Assembly: GCA_021324185.1 (NCBI GenBank)
Contig: JAJPJN010000148.1
Location: 1 to 49,352, forward strand
Reading direction: 5' to 3'
Source of the DNA: Terriglobia bacterium
Lineage (GTDB): Bacteria; Acidobacteriota; Terriglobia; Bryobacterales; Bryobacteraceae
DNA length: 49,352 nt
Numbering within the stretch: position 1 is the stretch's first letter; each line of letters starts with the position of its first letter. Made by a program: the position numbers and the translations under genes. Of this stretch, positions 8,682 to 18,017 are shown one piece after another. The notes under the pieces were generated by a model. That model was not told the DNA's origin. It was given only the letters and a program-made list of their open reading frames with translations, and did no database searches.

Positions 8682-9764
8682 TCAAACAGATTGAAGGGCT
8701 GAGCTCCTAAGAACACCCGCGGAGGGGTGCGCGAGGAAGAGATGCTGGCCGGGATCGAAGGCGGGTTGGGTGGAGTAGAAGCCATCCATTAACCGGCTGC
8801 GGACCTGATCGATGTTTTCGCTGCTGCAGAGGCAAACGATGCAGCCGCCAAATCCGGCCCCGGTAAGGCGGGCGCCGAATGCGCCGGCAGCCAGGGCGCA
8901 ATCGATGAGGCGATCGATGGCCGGCAGGCTGACATGCAGACGGTCGCGGAGACTCGCGTGAGATTCGGACAGAAGCCGCCCGAAGGTAAGTAAGTCAGCC
9001 TGGCGCAATGCGGCGGCGGCATCTCGGACGCGGTGCGCCTCGGTTGTGACGTGCAGGAAGGCGTCGCGTTCGACAGAGTCGTTCAGATTGGCGGCAAAGG
9101 CGGGCGATGCTTCGCGATAGGAAGCGAAGCCGAGGCGCTCGAGGGCGCGTGTTCCGGCTTCTCGTCGCAGGTTGTATTCGGATTTCAAAGCGCCGGATTT
9201 TTCGGCCTGAACGAGACTATGGGCGATGAGAAAGCGCCAGCCGGGAGGCACCGGGACATAGTCGATTGCGAGTGGTTCGAAAGAGCGGATCAGGGTTGCG
9301 AAACCAGCGCGGGAGGCGAGTATGGCGACGTGATCCATGGCGCCGCCGCGGGTGCCAACGAACTGCTCACCTTGGGCCAGCAGGGCCGTCAATTCAGGTA
9401 GGGGCAGCTGAATTTCGTTCACGCGCATGAGGGCGAGCGTGACGGCGGTGAGCAGCGCGGAAGAGGAAGAAAGGCCTGCCGCCATGGGCAGATCACTGGT
9501 GATCGCGGCATCGATGCCGCGCTTCAGAGGCTGGTGGCTTTGCAGAGCTTCGATGGCGGCCAGGACATACTTCCGCCAATCGCTCGAGGGGGCTTTGTCA
9601 CTCGATACGTGAACGTACGTATCAGGGCGCGCTGTGAAACGGATTGTGACGCGTTTCTGGATGGCGATGGGCAGGACGGGCAGGTTGTGGTAATCAATGT
9701 GCTCACCAATAAGGTTGACCCGGCCGGGTACCGGGATTTCGTTAGAAGAGTGCGAAGTTGACAG
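8682..9764 (-). CDS. galK: Galactokinase, apparently with a CTG start
   Basis: Galactokinase phosphorylates galactose at C1 with ATP, the first step of the Leloir pathway in the cytoplasm. The signature PGRVNLIGEHIDYHNLPVLP lies at residues 13-32 and the GHMP ATP-binding motif AAGLSSSSA at about 95-103. The C-terminal motif GAFGARLTGAGFGGCIV is also present. No ATG, GTG or TTG lies between the in-frame TAA (9770-9768) and the signature; the nearest ATG (9485) would delete the signature and cannot be the real start. A CTG at 9764 is preceded by AAAGGG at a workable distance, so it is chosen, giving about 360 residues. This N terminus is shorter than in E. coli GalK, so an upstream frame error is an alternative. 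The gene diverges from the efflux operon with only 40 bp between starts. Confidence 0.88.
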   Translation of the reverse strand: MSTSHSSNEIPVPGRVNLIGEHIDYHNLPVLPIAIQKRVTIRFTARPDTYVHVSSDKAPSSDWRKYVLAAIEALQSHQPLKRGIDAAITSDLPMAAGLSSSSALLTAVTLALMRVNEIQLPLPELTALLAQGEQFVGTRGGAMDHVAILASRAGFATLIRSFEPLAIDYVPVPPGWRFLIAHSLVQAEKSGALKSEYNLRREAGTRALERLGFASYREASPAFAANLNDSVERDAFLHVTTEAHRVRDAAAALRQADLLTFGRLLSESHASLRDRLHVSLPAIDRLIDCALAAGAFGARLTGAGFGGCIVCLCSSENIDQVRSRLMDGFYSTQPAFDPGQHLFLAHPSAGVLRSSALQSV

Positions 9765-9804
9765 AACTTAGAGCCCTTTTCGACCGTAACAACTATATGC
9801 GAGG

Positions 9805-11103
9805 ATGAAAGTAAGCCGCCGTTCGCCACCTCTTGTGAATTTAAGTCACCGCTTTTCTCATCTATTACAGCTATCTCTGTGCGTGCTTGCCGGGATGGTG
9901 CTACTGGTTTCGTGCAGCAAAGCTCCGTCTGCCGGGGGTGGAGGCATGATGATGCCGGCCGCGCCGGTGCGGACGGTATCGGCAGTAGCGGAAGACGTGC
10001 CGCTGGATGTGACGGCTGTGGGGACGGTAGAGGCGATTACCAGCGTGGATGTGAAATCGCGCGTTGCGGGCCAGATTCTGAGAGTCGATTTTCAGGAAGG
10101 GCAGAATGTCGAAAAAGGACAGTTACTGTTCGAAATCGATCCAGAACCGCTGGAGCGCCAGATCGCCGAGATTCAGGCGGACATCGCCAAAGATGTTGCG
10201 CTCGAACAGCAGGCGCGCGCCAACGTAACTAAAGACGAGGCGAACATTCAGCAGACCAGCGCTTCGGCGCGGCGGGCTCTAGAGCTTTCGCGTGAAGGGA
10301 TATTTTCGAAGGAACAAACGGAACAGGTAGTTTCGACCAATGAACAGGCGCAGGCAGCGCTCACGGCGGACAAAGCAGCGGTAGAGAGCGCGGTGGCATC
10401 GAATAAGGCCGATCATGCGCGGCTGGCGCAGACTCAACTGCAACTCAGTTATACGAAGATCACTGCGCCGATTAGCGGGCGAGCGGGAGCGGTGGCGGTG
10501 AAAGCGGGAAATCTGATCAAAGACAATGATGCAGCTTTGGTGACCATTTTGCAGATGTCTCCGATTTATGTTTCGTTTGGGCTTCCCGAGCAGTTACTCG
10601 AGGATGTGCGCAAGTTCAACCAGGAACATCCTCTTTTGGTGCGGGCGACTCCGGATGGCGAGAACACGCTTACAGGACGATTGAAATTCATCGATAACAC
10701 GGTGGATGCGAGCACCGGAACCATCAAGCTGAAAGCCGAGTTTGCCAATAGTGAGCGCATGTTATGGCCAGGGCAGTTTGTGAACGTGGAGACGCAGCTT
10801 GAAGTGGAGCACGATCGCGTGACGGTGCCGGTGCAAACGATTCAGACAGGGCCGCAAGGGAAGTACGTGTGGCTGATGAACAAGGGAACGCAGACGGTGG
10901 AGATCAGGCCGGTTCAGGTGCTGCGCAATTTCACGCCGGACAAAGGGCGCGAACTGGCGGTGATCGGCAAAGGTTTGTCGGCGGGGGACATGGTGATTTC
11001 AGAAGGACAGATGCGGCTGGCGCCGGGGATGAAAGTGGAGGTGCTGAAACCGCAAACACAATTGGGCGAGAGCAGCAGCGCGGGCGTGGATAAGCGGTCG
11101 TAA
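9805..11103 (+). CDS. RND efflux periplasmic adaptor lipoprotein (HlyD/MFP family)
   Basis: The 432-residue protein begins with a hydrophobic segment ending in LVSC, a lipobox, which would anchor mature Cys37 in the membrane. The order after that is typical of AcrA/MdtA-like adaptors. It runs from a biotinyl-lipoyl half (VKSRVAGQILRVDFQEGQNV) to an alpha-helical hairpin rich in Ala, Glu and Gln (about 110-205). The second lipoyl half (TKITAPISGRAGAVAVKAG) follows, then the beta-barrel and a membrane-proximal domain. Adaptors link an RND pump to an outer-membrane channel. The permease gene follows 7 bp later. No outer-membrane factor gene is in the window. The ATG at 9805 has only a weak GAGG immediately before it. 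Confidence 0.93.
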   Translation: MKVSRRSPPLVNLSHRFSHLLQLSLCVLAGMVLLVSCSKAPSAGGGGMMMPAAPVRTVSAVAEDVPLDVTAVGTVEAITSVDVKSRVAGQILRVDFQEGQNVEKGQLLFEIDPEPLERQIAEIQADIAKDVALEQQARANVTKDEANIQQTSASARRALELSREGIFSKEQTEQVVSTNEQAQAALTADKAAVESAVASNKADHARLAQTQLQLSYTKITAPISGRAGAVAVKAGNLIKDNDAALVTILQMSPIYVSFGLPEQLLEDVRKFNQEHPLLVRATPDGENTLTGRLKFIDNTVDASTGTIKLKAEFANSERMLWPGQFVNVETQLEVEHDRVTVPVQTIQTGPQGKYVWLMNKGTQTVEIRPVQVLRNFTPDKGRELAVIGKGLSAGDMVISEGQMRLAPGMKVEVLKPQTQLGESSSAGVDKRS

Positions 11104-11110
11104 GCAGCCG

Positions 11111-14100
11111 ATGCATTTTACTGATTTTTTTATTCGCCGGGCGATCACCACAACGCTGGTGATGAGCGGCATCCTGATCTTCGGATTACTCAGCTACTTC
11201 ACGCTGCCGGTAAGCAATCTGCCGACGGTGGAGTATCCGACGATACAGGTTTCGGCATCGCTGCCGGGCGCGAATCCGGACGTGATGGCTTCCTCGGTAG
11301 CAACACCGCTCGAAGCCGAGTTTTCGAATATTGCCGGCATTAACAGCATGTCTTCGTCGAGCTCGATGGGCTCGACCTCGATTACGCTGCAGTTCGATTT
11401 GAGCCGCAATATTGATGCCGCGGCGCAGGACGTACAGGCGGCGATTTCGCGCGCCGAAGGCAGCCTGCCTACGAACATGCCGGCGCCTCCGTCATATGCC
11501 AAGGTGAATCCGGCCGAGAGCCCGATCATGTACATCGCGGTTTCTTCGGAGACCATGTCGCCTTCGCAACTGGACGATTATGCCGAGACCATGATGGCGC
11601 GGCGGATTTCGATGGTGAGCGGGGTTGCGCAGGTAAACGTCTACGGCGCCAAAAAATATGCGGTGCGAGTGGAAGCAGATCCGGAGAAGCTGGCGGCGCA
11701 TCAGATCGATCTGGAACAGGTGAGAACGGCGCTTGCGACCGGCAGCCTCAACATGCCCGCAGGCGCGTTATACGGCTACTCGAAAGCGTATTCGGTACAA
11801 GCGAACAGCCAGTTGACGTCGGCGGAGCAGTTTGCGCAGTTAATCGTCACTTACAAAGACGGCGCACCGGTGCGGCTGGCGCAACTGGGCAACGTGCTGG
11901 ACAGCATCGCCAATCTACATTCGGTGTTCTGGCTGGACGGGCATCAGAGCATTGTTCTGGCGATCAATAAACAGCCGGGATCGAACACGGTGGAAGTGGC
12001 GGATGCGGTGAAGGCGCTGGTTCCGGTGCTGGAGCAATCGATGCCGGCGGGGGTAAAGATCGGGCGGGCATTCGATGCGTCGCAGAATATCCGGGAGTCG
12101 ATTGCAGACGTGAAGTTCACGTTGATGCTGACGATTTGCCTGGTGATTCTGGTGATCTTTTTCTTCCTGCGTAACGTATCGGCGACGGCGATTCCGAGCC
12201 TGGCAGTGCCCCTGTCGTTACTCGGCACGTTCGCCGCGATGAGGCTACTGGGATTTACCATCGACATTTTGTCGATGATGGCGATGACGTTGTCGGTGGG
12301 CTTCGTGGTGGATGACGCCATCGTGATGCTCGAAAACATCGTGCGGCACATGGAGATGGGGAAGACGCGCATGCAGGCGGCGCTCGAAGGCGCGCGCGAA
12401 GTGGGCTTCACGATTGTATCGATGACGGTTTCGCTGGTCGCGGTATTTATTCCGGTACTGTTTCTGGGCGGAATTATCGGGCGGCTGCTGCGGGAATTTT
12501 CGATCACGATTGCGGTGGCGGTGCTCATTTCGGGAGTCATCTCACTCACGCTGACACCGATGTTGTGCAGCCGCTTCCTGAGGCATGAGACTCATTCGGC
12601 CGGGTGGTTTTATCGCAACACGGAAGCGTTTTTTGTATGGCTGAACGAGACATACCGGCGGACGTTGAGGGCAGTGCTACGGCACAAGCGATGGACGCTG
12701 GCAGCGAGTGTGGTGTTGACTCTGGCTACGTTGTATCTGTTCGTGGTGATGCCGAAGGGCTTTATGCCGACGGTAGATCAAGGATTTTTCGGCGGCGGAG
12801 CGGAAGGCGCGGAAGATGCTTCCTACGACGAGATGGTGCGGCTGATGCATCAGGTGACTGCGGTGATCAGCAGCAATCCGTGGGTGGAGGACTGGGGCGC
12901 CGGCACAGGCGGATTCGGCGGGCAGAATCAGGGATTTCTGTTCGTCGCACTGAAGAACGGCAAGCGGCCGCCGGCGCAAGCGATTCTGGGCCAGATGCAA
13001 GCGAAGCTGTCGCAGATTCCCGGGCTGATGGTGTTTTTGCAGATTCCTCCGCTGATTCCGCTGGGCCAGAATGAGAACCGCGCGCAGTACTCGCTCGCAT
13101 TGCAGGACGCCAATACGACGGAGTTATTCAAGTGGGCGCCGGTGCTGGAGCAGAAGCTGCGCTCGATTCCGCAGTTGGAGGGTATTTACAGCGATCTTCA
13201 CCTGGCGAGCCCGCGACTGGATGTGGATATCGACCGCAACCGGGCGCTCGCGGTGGGAGTCACGCCGGATCAGATTGCGAACACGCTTTACGACGCCTAT
13301 GGCAACCGGCGCGTCACGACGATTCAGACGTCTTCCAATCAATACGATGTGATTTTGGAAGTGCCGCCGCAGGATCAGCGCAACCCGGCGGCGCTCAAGG
13401 ATCTGTATATCCGGTCGAACCAGGGAAAGATGGTCCCGTTGAGTGCGGTTGTGCAGTTGAAGCAAACGGTGGCGCCGCTGAGCATCAGCCATATCGGGCA
13501 GCTGCCGGCGGTGAATTTTCAGTTCAATGTGAAGCCTGGCGTTTCGCTGAGCGCGGCCACGAAGCTGGTCGATGAAGCGGCGCGGCAGATCGGCATGCCG
13601 GATACGGTTACATTCAACTACACGGGTACGGCGGCAGCGTTCCAGAGTTCGATTCGCGATTTGGGCATTTTGCTGCTGATTGCGGTAGTCGTGATTTATC
13701 TGGTGCTGGGGATTCTGTATGAGAGCTTCATTCACCCGATCACGATTTTGTCGGGGCTACCTGCGGCAGGGCTGGGCGCGCTGTTGACACTGCTGCTGTT
13801 CGGGCAGGATTTGAATCTGTACTCGTTTGTGGGCATCATTCTGCTGATCGGCATTGTGAAGAAGAACGCGATCATGATGATCGATTTCGCGCTCGAGGCA
13901 GAACGGAAAGAAGGCAAGCCGCCGGAAGAAGCGATTTTCGAGGGCTGCATGCAGCGCTTCCGGCCCATCATGATGACGACGATGGCGGCGCTGCTGGGCA
14001 CATTGCCGATTGCATTCGGAAGCGGGGCGGGGGGTGAAGCACGGCGCCCGCTGGGTATCGCGGTTGTCGGGGGACTGGTGGTATCGCAGTTACTAACGCT

Positions 14101-14215
14101 TTACATCACGCCGGTGATTTACCTGTATCTGGATCGGTTCCAATCGGGGCGCAAGCGGCGCCGGGTGGAACGCGGGCGGGTGGTGGTGGCGCCGGAAGAG
14201 TCGCTGGTGGGGTAG
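11111..14215 (+). CDS. RND efflux pump permease (HAE1-type, MdtB/AcrB-like)
   Basis: This 1034-residue inner-membrane pump has the full RND layout: an N-terminal helix (TTTLVMSGILIFGLLSYF), a first large periplasmic loop and a block of helices from about 335. A second periplasmic loop follows about residue 560, and a final helix block lies at about 855-1015. The proton-relay pair in helix 4 is present in VGFVVDDAIVMLENI (Asp401, Asp402). The sequence is full length with no visible damage. The family exports drugs, detergents or similar hydrophobic compounds using the proton gradient, together with the adaptor encoded just upstream. Substrate specificity cannot be predicted. Confidence 0.95.
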   Translation: MHFTDFFIRRAITTTLVMSGILIFGLLSYFTLPVSNLPTVEYPTIQVSASLPGANPDVMASSVATPLEAEFSNIAGINSMSSSSSMGSTSITLQFDLSRNIDAAAQDVQAAISRAEGSLPTNMPAPPSYAKVNPAESPIMYIAVSSETMSPSQLDDYAETMMARRISMVSGVAQVNVYGAKKYAVRVEADPEKLAAHQIDLEQVRTALATGSLNMPAGALYGYSKAYSVQANSQLTSAEQFAQLIVTYKDGAPVRLAQLGNVLDSIANLHSVFWLDGHQSIVLAINKQPGSNTVEVADAVKALVPVLEQSMPAGVKIGRAFDASQNIRESIADVKFTLMLTICLVILVIFFFLRNVSATAIPSLAVPLSLLGTFAAMRLLGFTIDILSMMAMTLSVGFVVDDAIVMLENIVRHMEMGKTRMQAALEGAREVGFTIVSMTVSLVAVFIPVLFLGGIIGRLLREFSITIAVAVLISGVISLTLTPMLCSRFLRHETHSAGWFYRNTEAFFVWLNETYRRTLRAVLRHKRWTLAASVVLTLATLYLFVVMPKGFMPTVDQGFFGGGAEGAEDASYDEMVRLMHQVTAVISSNPWVEDWGAGTGGFGGQNQGFLFVALKNGKRPPAQAILGQMQAKLSQIPGLMVFLQIPPLIPLGQNENRAQYSLALQDANTTELFKWAPVLEQKLRSIPQLEGIYSDLHLASPRLDVDIDRNRALAVGVTPDQIANTLYDAYGNRRVTTIQTSSNQYDVILEVPPQDQRNPAALKDLYIRSNQGKMVPLSAVVQLKQTVAPLSISHIGQLPAVNFQFNVKPGVSLSAATKLVDEAARQIGMPDTVTFNYTGTAAAFQSSIRDLGILLLIAVVVIYLVLGILYESFIHPITILSGLPAAGLGALLTLLLFGQDLNLYSFVGIILLIGIVKKNAIMMIDFALEAERKEGKPPEEAIFEGCMQRFRPIMMTTMAALLGTLPIAFGSGAGGEARRPLGIAVVGGLVVSQLLTLYITPVIYLYLDRFQSGRKRRRVERGRVVVAPEESLVG

Positions 14216-14231
14216 AGCGTGAGCTGAGCAA

Positions 14232-15605
14232 TTAGCGCTGGGTGGGGAAATCGACGAAGCGGGCGGCGCAGCTTATCTTCGGCGATTCGCCGGGCGTGCC
14301 CGTTACGGTCACATTCGGGCCGGTGATCTTGATATTGAAACGGCCGGGGCCGAGCCTGACATCGGAGTTTTTGGCGTTGACCTTGATGGCAGAAGGATCG
14401 GTGAAGACGACGTTATCGAACTGGATGCCGAGGCGGTGCGTCGGATCGTAACCATCCAGGGTGACAGTGCCGGGGCCTTCGATTAAGACGTTGCGCAGCA
14501 CGATATCGCGGAAAATCGGAATCAGATTGGCCGCATTACTCGCGTGGGCAGTGTAGCTGGTATCCATCATGATCGGGTTGGGCGTGTTGCGGATGCAGAC
14601 GTCTTCAAATATCACATCGTGAACCAGGCCGCCACGCGTGATGTTGGATTTGATGCGAATTCCGTTATCGGCCTGATCGATCGTGAGATCGGAAACGCGA
14701 ATGGCGCTGGCGCCTCCGTCTGTATTGCTGCCGATCGACATGCCGTGTCCTGAATAGAAGTGGTTGTGCAGGATCGTCATGTTGGTGGTGGGAGCGCCGG
14801 CCGGTGCTTTGATGGCGATCTGATCGTCACCGGTGTGGATGAAAGAGTTGGTGATGGTGACGTTGGTGGAGTTGCCGGGATCGATGCCGTCGGTGTTGCG
14901 GGCGCGTTCAGGGGTCCAGATTTTTACCCCCCAAACCGTAAAGCCGTTGCCGTTTTCGTAGCCGACGTGGAAGTTGGGCGAGTTCAGCAGGGTAATGCGA
15001 TAGAGGATGAAATTATTGCAGTGGTTCAGGCGGATGAGCGTGGGATTGTTTTGACCGCCGCCTTTGCGCGCGAGATCGGCCAGGTTCCACCAGGTCATTT
15101 TTTGGCCCAGGATGGTTTCGCCGCCGCGGCCATCGACGACGCCGTCACCCATCACGCCGGAATTGTCCACGCCATCGCCGTTAATGAGCGCCTTGCAGCC
15201 GCGCGGTCCTGAGTGGGTGATGGTTCCGCAGACGCCGGGGCGCGTATCGTAGTCGCGCGGGTTGCGAGAGGCATAGAGATACGCGCCGCGATCAACAACG
15301 AGTACAACGCCGCGACGCAACTGCAGAGGTCCTGAGAGGAAAGCGTCGGTGCGTTCTGAAGCGCGCTTCAAGACAACGGAGTGGCCGGCCGGGCAATGAT
15401 CGAGCGCGGCCTGGATGCGAGCGGTGTCGAGCTTATTTTCATCGTCCGGGTAAATGGAAAGGCCCATGCGATTGATCTTGGCTTCGAGCGTTGCGCAGGC
15501 GGGAGGAATAGAGGGCTCGGCGACGGTGCGAGTATCCTGAGCGACAGCGGCGGCGGAAGCGCTTAACAACAGCGCTGCGAGAAAGGCGATCTTTTGGGTG
15601 CTCAT
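14232..15605 (-). CDS. Secreted glycoside hydrolase family 28 (polygalacturonase-type)
   Basis: The protein has 457 residues with a signal peptide (cleavage probably after AVA or AQ near residue 22) and a right-handed beta-helix. All GH28 active-site motifs are present: NTD (237-239), DD (260-261), GHG (286-288) and RIK (317-319). GH28 enzymes hydrolyse alpha-1,4 links in homogalacturonan or rhamnogalacturonan by inversion, with the aspartates as catalysts. Exo or endo action and exact substrate are not certain. It lies 9 bp downstream of a second GH28 gene and an SDR gene on the same strand, so the three are almost certainly one operon devoted to pectin. Confidence 0.92.
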   Translation of the reverse strand: MSTQKIAFLAALLLSASAAAVAQDTRTVAEPSIPPACATLEAKINRMGLSIYPDDENKLDTARIQAALDHCPAGHSVVLKRASERTDAFLSGPLQLRRGVVLVVDRGAYLYASRNPRDYDTRPGVCGTITHSGPRGCKALINGDGVDNSGVMGDGVVDGRGGETILGQKMTWWNLADLARKGGGQNNPTLIRLNHCNNFILYRITLLNSPNFHVGYENGNGFTVWGVKIWTPERARNTDGIDPGNSTNVTITNSFIHTGDDQIAIKAPAGAPTTNMTILHNHFYSGHGMSIGSNTDGGASAIRVSDLTIDQADNGIRIKSNITRGGLVHDVIFEDVCIRNTPNPIMMDTSYTAHASNAANLIPIFRDIVLRNVLIEGPGTVTLDGYDPTHRLGIQFDNVVFTDPSAIKVNAKNSDVRLGPGRFNIKITGPNVTVTGTPGESPKISCAARFVDFPTQR

Positions 15606-15614
15606 GCGTGCTTC

Positions 15615-17213
15615 CTATTGTGTGTTGGGCGCCGGGCCGTAGTCTTTCCAGAAATCTTTGGCCACTTCCGTCTGGGGCGCCTTCGCATTTTTCAATACGT
15701 TCGATTCAAGAGTCAAGGCGCTTAGCTCGCCCGGTGGCACAGAGAGAAACGTACCGGTGCCGGGGAAGGCTCTGCTGTCGCGAATGATGGCGCCGGGGCA
15801 ACGGTCCAGCCTAACCACGGGCATGCCCGGCAGGGGCTTGGTCGAGGTTACATCCGCCAGTTCCAGTTGTTGTGAATCGCGGATCAGAAAGGCTGGGCCG
15901 GACGCGGCATTGATGTGGATACTGTGCAGTTCCATGCCGCTGGTATTGTAAGCCTGCAGGCCGGTTTTTCCGGAGGCGATGATGCCGCTGATGCGAAGCC
16001 CTGAAATCGGCATTTCGGGCAGGCCTTCGATCTCAATGGGTACTTGGGCACCGGTGATGGTCATGTTGCTGATAGCGATGTCGCGAAATACGGGGGTGCG
16101 GTTTGAGACGGGCTCTTCGGCTGTTCGCTTTTCGCCTTCCATGATGTAGTAATTCGTGACGTTGATGCCGACGGAGACGTCCTCCATAGTCCAGTTATCG
16201 AATCGGACGTTTTCTACCGCGCCGCCGCGGCCACGACGGCTTTTGATGCGCACGCCGATTTGCGTGCCGTGGCAAGTGATGTTGCTGGCGACGAGATTGC
16301 GGACTCCGCCGGCAATTTCGCTGCCTAGAACGACGGCGCCGTGGGCGTGATAGACATTGCAATTCGTGATGGTGACGTTCTCCGTGGGACGATTCAAACG
16401 CAGCCCGTCGGCATCTTTGCCGGATTTGATAACGATGCCATCATCGCCGGTGTTGATGAACGAATTCGAGATGCGCACGTCTTTGCTGGAGTCGATGGCG
16501 ATGCCATCCGTGTGGACTCCCGGATAAGTGTCAATGGTGACCCCGTCGACCACGACTTTTTCCGAATAAAGGATGTGAACGGTCCACATGGGCGAACCGA
16601 TAAAGTGAACGCCTTGGACCAGCACGTTGGTGCTGTCCATGAAGCGCACGAATGACGGCCGAAGATGCGGCGCCGCTTTTTCGTACAGCTCTTTCGGGGC
16701 GGGCGAGTGGACTTCGAGGGCATCGAGCAGGCGCGTCCAATCGGGTCCGAAGACGGAACCCGGCCCGGTGGCGCTGTTCTTTTCAGGCCGCCCCAGAAGA
16801 TTGAGCCAGTCTTCGTTGCTGGTGGTCAAAATGCCTTGCCCCGCGATGGCGACATCGTGGAGGCGGCGGCCACCGATGAGGGGCACGGGGGTGAGGCACT
16901 CGATGCCTTGTTCGCGGCCTTCGGTGAAGGGCAGATGGGCTGCGGGAAAACGCAGAACGGCTCCGGCATCGACGTATAAAACGGTGTTGCTTGCCAGCTC
17001 GATGGGTCCGGTGATGTAGTCGCCAGCGGGGACAAAAATAGTGCCACCGCCAGCGGTTTTTGCGGCTTGAACGGCGGCGCGAAATGCATCGGTGGAGGGC
17101 CCGGAGCCGTCCCGCCTGGCGCCGTAATCAACCACGTTGAAAAAAGGTGAAGTGGCGGCAGAAGCAGGAAGGAAAGTGATTGTTAGTAACAGCGGCAGTA
17201 ACAGGCGAAACAT
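15615..17213 (-). CDS. Secreted glycoside hydrolase family 28, variant active-site motifs
   Basis: The protein has 532 residues with a clear signal peptide ending ASA. The N-terminal part FNVVDYGARRDG leads into a pectate-lyase-like beta-helix. The catalytic region keeps HTDG (234-237), TGDDG (256-260, Asp257 and Asp258) and VRIKS (321-325), but the first motif has His for Asn and the usual GHG is AHG (His291). These variants are common in exo-acting and rhamnogalacturonan-directed GH28 groups (family knowledge, not tested here). The catalytic aspartates and RIK are intact, so it is probably active. The SDR gene is 6 bp upstream and the other GH28 gene 9 bp downstream. Confidence 0.9.
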   Translation of the reverse strand: MFRLLLPLLLTITFLPASAATSPFFNVVDYGARRDGSGPSTDAFRAAVQAAKTAGGGTIFVPAGDYITGPIELASNTVLYVDAGAVLRFPAAHLPFTEGREQGIECLTPVPLIGGRRLHDVAIAGQGILTTSNEDWLNLLGRPEKNSATGPGSVFGPDWTRLLDALEVHSPAPKELYEKAAPHLRPSFVRFMDSTNVLVQGVHFIGSPMWTVHILYSEKVVVDGVTIDTYPGVHTDGIAIDSSKDVRISNSFINTGDDGIVIKSGKDADGLRLNRPTENVTITNCNVYHAHGAVVLGSEIAGGVRNLVASNITCHGTQIGVRIKSRRGRGGAVENVRFDNWTMEDVSVGINVTNYYIMEGEKRTAEEPVSNRTPVFRDIAISNMTITGAQVPIEIEGLPEMPISGLRISGIIASGKTGLQAYNTSGMELHSIHINAASGPAFLIRDSQQLELADVTSTKPLPGMPVVRLDRCPGAIIRDSRAFPGTGTFLSVPPGELSALTLESNVLKNAKAPQTEVAKDFWKDYGPAPNTQ

Positions 17214-17219
17214 ACTCAG

Positions 17220-17981
17220 TTACTCTCCTTGCGGCTGGAAGGGCCAAATACCGGTTGTAGTAAAGCCGCCATCGACGGCGATGACCTGGCCGGTGATGTA
17301 GTCGGCGCCGGGACTGCATAGGAAGGCCGCCAGAGGAGCGATATCTTCGGGCGCTCCCATGCGCGGGTTCGCCTGGGAAGCGGCGAGCCACTGCTTCATT
17401 TCGTCGGATTGCCACATCTGGCGGTTCAGGTCCGTAAGAATGAAGCCCGGAGCGATGCAGTTCACCTGGATGTTGTACTGACCCCATTCGGCTGCGAGGC
17501 AACGCGTGAGTCCGGCGAGAGCGCTCTTGGTCATTCCGTAAGCGGTCAGGTAGGGAAATCCGAGCAAGGAAGTGAGGCTTCCGATAAAAATAATTTTGCC
17601 GCCGGTTCCACGCTCAATCATTCTGCTGCCGATGCGCTGGGTGAGATGCACGAGACCAGTGAGATTCGAGCGGAAGAGATAGTCGAATTCTTCCGGCGTA
17701 TAGTTTTCAAACGGCTTACGAATGTTGGTGCCAGCGACATTGACCAGGGCATCGACGTCGGGCAGGCTGCTGATGGTATCGGGATCAGTGACGTCCATGC
17801 GCATGGCCCCGGCGCTAAAACCTTGTTTGCGCAGCGCGTCGGCTTCGGCTTCCAATGCGTTCAGGGTGCGAGCTGCCAGAATCGTGTGCGCGCCAGCCTG
17901 GGCAATAGCGCGGGCAATGGCAAGACCGATGCCGCGGCTGGCGCCCACGACCAGTACCGTTTTATTTGTCAGGTTGTGCAT
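17220..17981 (-). CDS. SDR oxidoreductase, gluconate 5-dehydrogenase/KduD-like
   Basis: This is a classical short-chain dehydrogenase of 253 residues. The Rossmann motif GASRGIG lies at 13-19 and NVAG at 81-84. The catalytic Ser135, Tyr148 and Lys152 (YGMTK) are present. The VNVAGTNIRKPFE and YITGQVIAVDGGF segments resemble gluconate 5-dehydrogenases and 2-keto-3-deoxygluconate dehydrogenases, which act in uronate breakdown. It is the first gene of an operon with two GH28 pectin hydrolases, so a role in galacturonate-derived sugar acid metabolism is a good inference. NAD or NADP preference is not decided; Ala-Arg after the second strand (AARTL) hints at NADP. Confidence 0.88.
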   Translation of the reverse strand: MHNLTNKTVLVVGASRGIGLAIARAIAQAGAHTILAARTLNALEAEADALRKQGFSAGAMRMDVTDPDTISSLPDVDALVNVAGTNIRKPFENYTPEEFDYLFRSNLTGLVHLTQRIGSRMIERGTGGKIIFIGSLTSLLGFPYLTAYGMTKSALAGLTRCLAAEWGQYNIQVNCIAPGFILTDLNRQMWQSDEMKQWLAASQANPRMGAPEDIAPLAAFLCSPGADYITGQVIAVDGGFTTTGIWPFQPQGE

Positions 17982-18017
17982 AGAACAAAAATAGAGTGGA
18001 TGTCGATTGCGACCGGT

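Noticed and set aside
9524-9829. Minus-strand frame of 101 codons upstream of the galactokinase ATG, as a separate gene or the missing N terminus
   Set aside because: It overlaps the galactokinase signature in a different frame and does not encode galactokinase motifs; the correct frame is the one holding PGRVNLIGEH.
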